Below are positions 56,178 through 64,000 of a stretch of DNA of 64,000 nucleotides, one piece after another. Origin of the DNA: Dissophora ornata. Lineage: Eukaryota > Mortierellomycota > Mortierellomycetes > Mortierellales > Mortierellaceae. The notes under the pieces were generated by a model that was given only the letters and a program-made list of their open reading frames with translations, was not told where the DNA came from and did not search any database. Position 1 is the stretch's first letter. Each line of letters begins with the position of its first letter. Both the position numbers and the translations under genes were made by a program. The stretch covers positions 1 through 64,000 of the forward strand of contig MU616628.1 in NCBI GenBank assembly GCA_025201705.1, written 5' to 3'.

Positions 56178-56675
56178 GGATAGTAAACGAGGTGGGGGAT
56201 GAACGCCAAGAAGAGTCAAGAAGAGGGAGGGAGGGAAGCGTGACAAGTCAAGACGCTTTTTTGGGGGGGCTTTGTGAGTGGCACAGAAAAATTCGGATGG
56301 AAGAAAGAGCGAAACTAGAAAAACGAGGTTTGGACTTTTTTTTAAGGGCGAAAGGCAACAGCACGATAGAAGAGGGGGTGAGGGAGAGAGAAAGAGAGAG
56401 TGGTTTAATAGAAATGTACACAGTCAAGCACACAAACAAACCTGCAGACATACCTGCAGGTAGTATGACAAGAGCAGCAAGGAAAAAAGAGGAAAACGAG
56501 AGCAAGAGGGGTGCCTGAGCGAGAGATCACACCTGTTGTTGTTGCTGTTGCGTTGATGTTGCTGCTGCGTTGCTGTTGCTGTTGCTGTTGCTGTTGTTGC
56601 TGCTGCTGTCACTATTGTTGTTGTTGATATTGTTGTTGCTATTGCTATTGCTATTGCTATTGCTGTTGCTGTTGC

Positions 56676-56714
<39 letters not shown>

Positions 56715-59479
56715 CGTCGTCGTCGTCGTTTTTTTGGCCCTGGCCTGGCCTTGCCAGACAGTCTGGCAAGCCGGCTCGTTGCATCGGAGCTCTCTTATCG
56801 CCGAGGAGTCGATTTGTTGTTGTCGCTGTCGCTATTCTTGTTTGTGGTGAAGCTATGGTGCTTTTGTGTACAGTACATGTACATACTGGACACATGAGTA
56901 CTCAAAGAGCTATCGCTACTATCGTCATACTTTGCACAACATGGACCCTCCAGCAAGAGACGAGAGCAATGCTGTACATGCAAACATGTGGGCAGCCAGA
57001 AACAAGGTCTTACACGACAGACATCAAAGGGTCCACTCACCGAGCACCATCATCTCCAGCTCCAGGGGTGCAATGGAAGCTCGTCGTGTCACTTGGCGAG
57101 AACCGTGTCCAATCGAGCATACGCTGCACTGTCAGGTGCAGCGGTCGCTCTGGTTGGTCAAAAGCACAAAGACCGGTCGAGCCTCTCTTCCTCTCCCCTT
57201 TGAGCAAATCTTCTTTTTTTCCTTGGTCGAGGTCACATGTCCACCGCTGCTCTCGTTCCAGTTGCGGTGTAACATGGTTCCGGACACTGCGTTATTTTAC
57301 ATGGCGCATCTCCTGTCCGTCCCCGAGGCTGAGAGTGGTCGTTGAACCAGCCATGTGTCGGGCTATCACGCCTCACACAAACGCATGCTATCGCTGCATG
57401 GAGAGGCAGGAATGCTCCCGCGGGGTGGCAATACGCAACCGCACACATTGTACCTACGCCGATCTATTTTAATGTTGACGGGTACTGGTACATGCCGAGT
57501 CCTCCTTTCTTCTTTTTCCTTTCCAGCAACATGCTTCTTTGATCTTTATTAGGGCTCTGCATGCACAGATGGATGCTCGGTGATTATTGCATTGGCTGGC
57601 ACAAGCGCAAATGAAGAGTAACATTCGGAGCTGCATGCCGCAAGCTAAGCAATAACCCATGGACTTGTTGACCCATTGGCCAAACATCAACGTATGTATC
57701 ATTTCTTCGCGTACCTTTCTTCGCGTAAAAAGAAACAGAAAACCAAACAACCATCTCATCTCCTGTCCCTGCCTGCCATCCATTTATTTTGATGCCAGTT
57801 ATCGCCATCAACCATCGACATGCACAGGAAATACAAGACAGTGGTACTGCGGCTTTTGCGTCTGCTGGTATTCGCGAACGAATCCAGTAGTTCATTCTCG
57901 TTTATATAACCAAACAATCAGACAATTACAGTCTATACAAGTAGACTGAGCGATACTTCAAGCAACGTATCTAGAATTTAGCCCTCCAGACCCTTCCAAA
58001 AATCAATCGCCAGAGCGCCAATGCTATCATCCAAGTCTGCCGTTTTTTTTTCTCTCCTGTCATTCGCAAGTAGGACATAAAGTATATTGGTCGGATACTG
58101 GCCCGTTTTGCTAAGCGTTGGAAAATATTCTTTGGTTCTTCGCGGTTGAACAACTGTTTTGAATTGAGGAAAAAAAGGAGATCCAGATGTTGTTTATCTG
58201 TCTGCTGACGGGTGTCATCTGCATTGTGATTGTTATGGTCGTGCACCTTGCTCACATTCATTTTCCTATATGCGGCATAACCCTGACGACATTCTTCCGA
58301 GCTCCACAATGACTTGTCCATCGCCCATCACCTCGGCCTGGGCATCAACTGCCAGAAAAAAATTTGCGACCTTGCAATGACACAACAATAACAGTCAAAA
58401 CCTGGTAACAAGTTGCATAGCCTCTGGCGTTTAGTTCAAGACCCGCAAAAATATGCAATATAGAGACTGGCCTGAAAGAAAAGCAGAATATAGTATGCTG
58501 CGGTGTTTCCACGCGTAGTTTTTGGTCTGGATCGATGTTCTGGATCAATGTTCTTCAAAGTGGAAACTCGATCCAGGCCACCCTTCACAAGAGGAATGCA
58601 AATGCAGGATCAATCTCCGGTAAGCAGATAAGCAACCAAATAACTTTATGCACTTTAGACGGTGAACCTAAAATAAAATGAAGGCGTGACTCGTGAACAA
58701 GGGCTTTTTTTGAAGTAGCTCGCGAAATTAATACGCTGTTGTACCATTCGAAAGTACTGTCCTGCTTATCGCCGATAATGCCCTTAAGCAGGCAATTCAT
58801 CCGCGAACCCTGTGGTTGGGCGGGAGCAGACTTGGAGTACTGTACAGCGGCTGCAGTGATATGTTTTACTTCTCTTCAGCACGGAGGAAACGATGCACAC
58901 AGAAGGCACAGACATTGTGCTCTTGAGAGTCGCTGATCCTTGCAGGGAGGATCTACAATACTGCCATGTCTTGTAATTTGCCAGGTAAATGTAAAAATCT
59001 CGTGATGCAACATTCCATGGCAACGACATTATATTAGACAGGGACTTGGACGCGTTGTATTGCACCATGCAGCGCCTAGAAAGCGCATGTTTCATATACG
59101 TTCGACATAGCCGCTAATGTACTTGATCTTAAAGACATATTTCTTGTAACGACGTTCTCAAACTATGTCTGGAATCCTGACACTGATCAACCACAGCTCC
59201 GTATCCCTGAAAATCCACTTCTTCCTGTATGTTGTCCTGACCTCACCCTATTCTCCTATTCGTATATGATAGTTCAGTTCAGACGCGGCGTGTCAGTGGA
59301 TAAGTGGATAAAAAATATAAAAGGTCCTCACTCATTCAATATACCCAAAATCCTCAAATCCATTGGCAAACATCTCTTGGGCGCGACCAAGTGAATTGCT
59401 TCCGAATGTTGAAGACATTTTCACAGTGGTTTCATTTCCGAGATATATAGAAAGATACATACTGTACATCGAAGATGAC
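56178..59479. other. 3.3-kb intergenic region
   Basis: No gene could be supported. The left part holds the promoter of the LRR gene and a long trinucleotide repeat (56524-56730). On the minus strand at 58346-58266 is a possible terminal exon of 26 codons preceded by a good acceptor (T-rich, then CTGGCAG); it contains GDGQVIVELGRMSSG. I could not join it to upstream exons. The open frames at 57584-57895 and 57971-58321 (minus) have no recognisable motif. Confidence 0.4.
56524..56730. repeat. imperfect trinucleotide repeat (TTG/CTG)n
   Basis: About 200 bp of TTG and CTG/CTA triplets with a short GTC run at the end (56712-56730). It lies about 350 bp upstream of the start codon of the LRR gene. 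Long poly-Leu and poly-Asn open frames over it are products of the repeat. Confidence 0.93.
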
Positions 59480-60559
59480 ATATCCACCAGAGTATTTCTC
59501 TCTCCAGGGGATGCCGTCGTCTCCAAACCATCAGTTTTAATGTCTACCATGGCTTCGACACTGACGACAATGGCTTCAGCGAGGTTCCAACCCGAAAGGA
59601 AGTCGATCTTGTGAAGGAGTATCTCTATAAGTTTCTACAGTTCATTGCAGCTCATACGCCGACTATCCAAGAAACCGACATCGAACTGACTTTCACAACT
59701 GAGCCTGCTGCATCCCAGGTTTCTCAAGGTTGAGGATGTAATGCTTGAGATATCCATTCAAGTTTGTAGGAAACCAACAACTTTGGTCCTGCGCCAATTC
59801 CTGATACCAAATAGAACATCCACCTACCTTTGCAGTGATGAAGATAGCTATTACGAAAACGGTGCCAAGACTGATTGGGTACTCCCAGAACCGCTTAAGG
59901 TTGCTCTGTTTGGTGTCAATTCCCACCGCCTCTCCTCTGGTCTGTTGTCTGCCGATCAAGCTATGTTGTTCCAAAAATGTCCCAACCCAGGAGATCTTCG
60001 CTGGTGCGTGGTTGTTACTAAGATGGGCCCGCTCAGCGATCACAGTAAACAAGGTGACGATTTTACAAAAACGTATTAGAAGATCCTTGGCCGCTCTCTA
60101 AAATCGACTTTGGTGACGGATAGTGACATGGCTGTGATTTTGACACAGATGGGTCGCTTGAAGGAGTTGAGGTCCACCAAGACCCACTTCGGATACAAGT
60201 TGATTCATGAACATATCTGCGATCGCTGTGTATTGGTTGGAACGGGCCGAGATCCACCGCGACTGTTGCGACCATGCGGGTCGATCGAGTGCCTTGAAAT
60301 CAATCTATGTTCTGATTTCGCAAGCAACATGTCCAAAGAGTCTGGGAAAACTGCCTCAATCTTAGAAGATTGGTTGCTGACGAGATCAAGGTCATGGATA
60401 CAGCTCGTGGGAAGGAGTGGGTCTGTTGTGAATGAAATCAATTTACATCGACACTCGCCCAGTCAATTATGGTCAGAGCATCGACAATGGCGGCAAGCGG
60501 AAGAACATGAGAGGCAGCAGCTTGTATTTAGACAACTGGTGACCTTGACGAAACTCTAG
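59480..60559 (+). pseudogene. decayed F-box/LRR gene, sister of 60701-62410
   Basis: Family pieces appear in order in several frames. Near 59481 is PPEYFSLQG (compare CPLEYFALQG). From 59510 come GCRRLQTISFNV and KFLQFIAAHTPTIQE (compare GCRRLRILRV and SLIAAHTSTLQE). At 59741-60079 is LLSADQAMLFQKCPNPGDLR. At 60110-60559 are MGRLKELRSTKTHFGYK and the end EEHERQQLVFRQLVTLTKL, matching YSQLAKLTRLRKL. No intact F-box and several stops. It stands directly upstream of, and on the same strand as, its intact relative. Confidence 0.8.
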
Positions 60560-60700
60560 ATAATGAACCTTCGCAACAGGGCTGGGTCACTTGGCTAGAT
60601 TGAGGGGCAGCGGAGGATTACGGGAGCCTGTTAAAAAATAATATCATTGCATTGTTCTATTTTGTCGCTTCTGTCTCTCACGTTCTCCCTCTTTTCAGGC

Positions 60701-62410
60701 ATGGGCAAGCACCCTTTCGACATCACCGAAATCCTCGAGATAATAAGCGAGCACCTCTCCCAAAAAGATCGCATCAGCTGCCTCTGCGTGTCCAAGAACT
60801 TTCATTCTGTTTTCGTCTCAATAATATGGAGAGCTGTCCACCTCCATAGCGACGGACGCAAGCGATCACGCCCTATCAATCCTTCAGGCTCGGCCCTTCG
60901 GCGTCACAAACATCTCATTCAAGAGCTCATCTTTGAGGAAATCTGCCCCCTAGAGTATTTTGCACTACAGGGATGTCGTCGCCTCAGGATCCTCAGGGTC
61001 TGCGTTAACGATGCTTCGCTCTCGGCTTCGTCACCAAATGCGATAGAAGTGCAGAATCGAATCCTTAGAGGTGTATCATCATTGATTGCGGCTCATACTT
61101 CGACTCTCCAGGAAATATGCATCAAAATGTCCTCAAGCGTATCTTTGGCAGGTCCCAAGGAGCTCTGGTACTCCTTAGTAGGATGCACAAACCTGAAGAC
61201 ACTGGATCTCGGAAACTTTACTGTGCCAGAGGAATCCTTGCAGGTATTCCTTCAAATCTGCGCAAGATCTCTATCGCTGAAATTGACCACCATGGTGATA
61301 CCAGGCTGGTTTGAGACAGATCATAATAAGGACGGCGGCAACTCTGAGGACCAGGATGGCGTGAGTCGGGATGACGACGGAGACGACGACGACAGCAGCC
61401 AATTAGTGTTTACAGCGCCACGCCATCTTTCTTTATCTTCAATACGTGGCTTCAACAATGCAATTCTATCGCCCTCTAGTCAGGCCAGGATCATTCGCAT
61501 GTTTCCCAACCTAAAATCTCTTTACTGGTACGGAGATCCCAAAACTGCCCAATGGACCCAACTGTGGGAAGTCTGGGCACTCCAGGATGGGGACACGATC
61601 GATTTCTTCCAGACTCTCTCGCAAAACCCCTGGGCCCTACAGCGACTCGAGAGCTTGGATCTACCGTGGACACGAATGGAAGATGAGGATTTGGCAAGAC
61701 TGTTAAGACAGATGAGTCAACTGAAGGCATTGGCTGCTCATGGTAGTCGATTTGGACCGTTGTCTCTAGAAGAGCTGCTTTTGGACAATGTGATTCTGTC
61801 GGGGGATCGTGGACAAAGGGTGCGGTGTCTGTCCGAGACCATGGAGAGGTTGCAGCTTCATGGCTGCAAATCCGTGACCGGAGATATGGTCCAATTGCTC
61901 CTGACAAGTTGTCCTAACTTGCGGCGTTTCTCTGCCGAGAAGATTACGGTCGCAGATATCGCGCTGGGTCATCAAGGACATCGGGGGCTAGGGTGGGTGT
62001 GCTACAGAATGGCAGAGCTGGATATTTATCTTGAGGAGGTGGATGAAGACCTAGTCGAGGGCAATGCACAATCTTTGAGGCATCATGTATACTCCCAACT
62101 GGCGAAATTGACGCGGCTTCGAAAGCTGAACCTCACGTATGCAACCAAGCCGCCAACTGGCGGCGCAGGGTGGCGAACGCTGGATCTACGATTGAAGTCG
62201 GGGTTGAAGCTCCTGTCAGGGTTGAAAGAACTGACTGATCTTTCGTTTCAGCATGATGATCATCAAAGGATGGGCATGGACGAAGTGGTTTGGATGACGA
62301 AACAGTGGCCGGCGCTGAGGAGCGTAGCTGGTCGATTGACTGAGGATAAGAAGGCGCGCAGACGGGTAAAGGCCGTCTTGCTTGCCAAAGAGATTCATGT
62401 CAGTCAATAA
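60701..62410 (+). CDS. F-box/LRR protein
   Basis: Intronless, 569 aa from the ATG at 60701. The open frame begins 54 bp earlier but at a non-ATG codon. The F-box is at residues 4-50 (FDITEILEIISEHLSQKDRI followed by SCLCVSKNFHSVFVSIIW). LRRs include WYSLVGCTNLKTLDLGNF and LLTSCPNLRRFSAEKI. An acidic insert (SRDDDGDDDDSSQ) lies near residue 225. The tail MDEVVWMTKQWPALRSVAGR carries the group's W.(V/M)..WP.L signature. Likely an SCF substrate receptor. The adjacent relic at 59480-60559 shows that this locus was duplicated in tandem. Confidence 0.92.
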   Translation: MGKHPFDITEILEIISEHLSQKDRISCLCVSKNFHSVFVSIIWRAVHLHSDGRKRSRPINPSGSALRRHKHLIQELIFEEICPLEYFALQGCRRLRILRVCVNDASLSASSPNAIEVQNRILRGVSSLIAAHTSTLQEICIKMSSSVSLAGPKELWYSLVGCTNLKTLDLGNFTVPEESLQVFLQICARSLSLKLTTMVIPGWFETDHNKDGGNSEDQDGVSRDDDGDDDDSSQLVFTAPRHLSLSSIRGFNNAILSPSSQARIIRMFPNLKSLYWYGDPKTAQWTQLWEVWALQDGDTIDFFQTLSQNPWALQRLESLDLPWTRMEDEDLARLLRQMSQLKALAAHGSRFGPLSLEELLLDNVILSGDRGQRVRCLSETMERLQLHGCKSVTGDMVQLLLTSCPNLRRFSAEKITVADIALGHQGHRGLGWVCYRMAELDIYLEEVDEDLVEGNAQSLRHHVYSQLAKLTRLRKLNLTYATKPPTGGAGWRTLDLRLKSGLKLLSGLKELTDLSFQHDDHQRMGMDEVVWMTKQWPALRSVAGRLTEDKKARRRVKAVLLAKEIHVSQ

Positions 62411-63110
62411 CAACTCACTCCAATTGCTTGCCAAAAGAGGTGGTTTTAAGCTAGAGTCTTTGAAACCACGCGTGGTATTTGAGTTAATATGGTTTCCAAT
62501 TCAGTTAGGGTTTGCAATAGAGAGTCGTTGCAGATAAAGGAAAAGACCGCAAAGGAAGCAAGATGAGACTCCATCGATGACAATCGTGCCACCCGCCGCC
62601 GTAGTTGAGGAGGTTCTCTCTTGTATACAAACATCGCTGCGCTTTGCACACAACATGCGAGCGGTTCGGACTATGGGTATGCCAAAGGGCTCTTACATGA
62701 GCGTTGACGCGTCTGCTGGACATCACACAAACGACTCCGTGTGATACGCTTCAGGGGAGAGAGCGAATAGATGCATGCCCGCACTTTTAATTGTGCAGAA
62801 CACTGTAGCATCCATTATTATTCTCCGCGTGAGCATTGTGTGCACGAAAATAGGTAGACCCCAAAGACAGTCCAGACAACCAATGGAAACACTGCCGGCC
62901 CTCAATGCCAAGGAGAATGAAAAGCATTCTTTCACGCCTCTCCACTTTCTCCCTTTACAATTCGCGCCGTTAGCTTGCATTGCATGTCATTATACTCTTG
63001 TCACACTCATTCTCGTCCCCGTCCAATTCTTTTCTTAAATCCTCCCGCGTTCCTGAACCGAATCTCTCAAACCTAGACGTCCAACAACAGAATAATCAAC
63101 CCTTGTCCCT
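62411..63110. other. 0.7-kb intergenic region
   Basis: It lies between the 60701 gene and the WD40 gene, both on +. The last 120 bp are pyrimidine-rich and should be the promoter or 5' UTR of the WD40 gene. Nothing else was recognised. Confidence 0.45.
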
Positions 63111-64000
63111 ATGCTGAGGTCTGAGAGAAAAAGAACCTTGAGCAGCCATTCTAGCCTCGCCGGTAATGCAATGTCAGGATCGTTGCCCGCCAGCCCTGCC
63201 ATGCGGCGCAAGCGCAAGGAGACGGAGTGCTTGGTAGGACCATTGAGTAGGAACCGCACAGAAAGCATTGTACCTGTTTGTTTGTACTTTCGTGTTTACA
63301 ATCAACCTTTTTTTTATTTTTACACAGCTCAAATTGGAGCGCGTTCTGGGACTGACGTCCAACAAACCAATGATCCTCTCTGTCAATTCGACCCACGATC
63401 TGGTTGCGTATGCAGCGGGCTGTGTAGTTGTCCTTTATAATCATAAGCTGAACAAACAAGTCGGCCTCCTCTGTAGTTCCACTCTCAAAAAACAGCCCTC
63501 GAATGACTCAAATGCAATAGGATCAGGAACTGCAACAGGAGCAACTGTAGGGCCAGGGGCAACAGGATCAGGCTCGAGGGCAATCGCCTCCTTTAGCTCA
63601 CCTAGAATGGCCATGAGTAATCACTGGACGAACAGTCCTCTTGCCAGTCTCAATATCAACCCGCTGGCGGGTGTGATGCCCATGGCCATATCGGATGGGT
63701 CAGTTACGTCTAGTTTTGGGACCTCAAATCCTAGCAGCAACAAGAATATCAAGCCAAAACCCATATCATGCCTCTCGTTCTCTCCTGATGGACAATTCCT
63801 AGCAATCGGAGAGGTACTTCTTTACCTGTTTTGATATTGGATGGGTGGGATTTTGTCTCTGTCGCTCAGGCCGCTGACACATTTTTCACATGACACGGGT
63901 GCATAACAGACGGGCCATCAACCACGGATCTTGATCTGGGATGTGGTATCACACATGCTGGTTGGGGAGCTTCAGGGACACAAGTTTGGCGTTCAGGCGG
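63111..64000 (+). CDS. WD40 protein of the WDR62/MAPKBP1 family, 5' part
   Basis: Exons: 63111-63269, 63328-63813, and from 63910 past the window edge (right end cut). After a basic N-terminus comes LKLERVLGLTSNKP, with an AYAAGCVVVLYNHKLNKQ strand. These are the hallmarks of the first WD repeat of WDR62/MAPKBP1 proteins, which are known to follow the pattern LERVLGLT..AYPAGCVVVL. A long Gly/Ser/Thr insert (about residues 95-165) precedes CLSFSPDGQFLAIGE. That segment is joined across intron 2 to TGHQPRILIWDV and to VGELQGHKFGVQA. In animals these are scaffolds of JNK signalling and spindle poles; the fungal role is unknown. Confidence 0.9.

Noticed and set aside
56570..57472. 300-codon open frame starting with poly-Leu (+), and the matching poly-Asn frame (-)
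   Set aside because: They are translations of the trinucleotide repeat. The rest has no family motif and no clear promoter.

Overview
This is nuclear DNA of a filamentous fungus. Genes lie on both strands. Many are split by short GT-AG introns (roughly 60 to 230 nt) with GTAAGT-like donors and, in several, CTAAC-like branch sites. Conserved eukaryotic genes are present: ITPase, TRAPPC5/Trs31, OST4, an M14 carboxypeptidase, a WDR62/MAPKBP1-type WD40 protein, a PPR protein and an SR-type RRM protein. The mix of intron-rich housekeeping genes, CAG-coded poly-Gln proteins and very many F-box/LRR genes suggests an early-diverging lineage such as Mortierellomycota. That placement is an inference; no rRNA or marker gene is present to prove it.

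Layout. From 1 to 5 kb: short repeats, two relics of one F-box/LRR family (one an inverted copy of part of the other), then an F-box/LRR gene. At 6.8-8.7 kb: a six-exon FAD monooxygenase. From 8.8 to 23 kb: a run of F-box/LRR genes (8806-10161, 11570-13201, 13276-15267, 16175-17635, 18085-20013) closed by a decayed paralogue at 20955-22911, whose 5' flank carries a 7-bp minisatellite. At 23.6-26.5 kb: a five-domain fasciclin membrane protein. At 26.7-29.9 kb: another F-box gene and a truncated relative. From 30.5 to 43.5 kb, housekeeping genes: OST4, SR/RRM protein, ITPase, carboxypeptidase and a large poly-Gln protein. At 45.2 kb: a further F-box gene. From 47 to 56 kb: PPR protein, TRAPPC5 and a large LRR protein. 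At 59.5-62.4 kb: a dead and a live F-box gene in tandem. At 63.1 kb: the start of the WD40 gene, cut by the window edge.

The dominant theme is an F-box/LRR family. F-box proteins are usually substrate receptors of SCF ubiquitin ligases. Eight open F-box/LRR reading frames that need no frame repair, one more needing a weak intron, and five relics fall into at least three sequence groups. This is the pattern of birth-and-death evolution, here next to conserved single-copy genes. All multi-exon models were built by hand from splice signals and frame; each complete one sums to a whole number of codons. Distant homology and expression could not be tested here.
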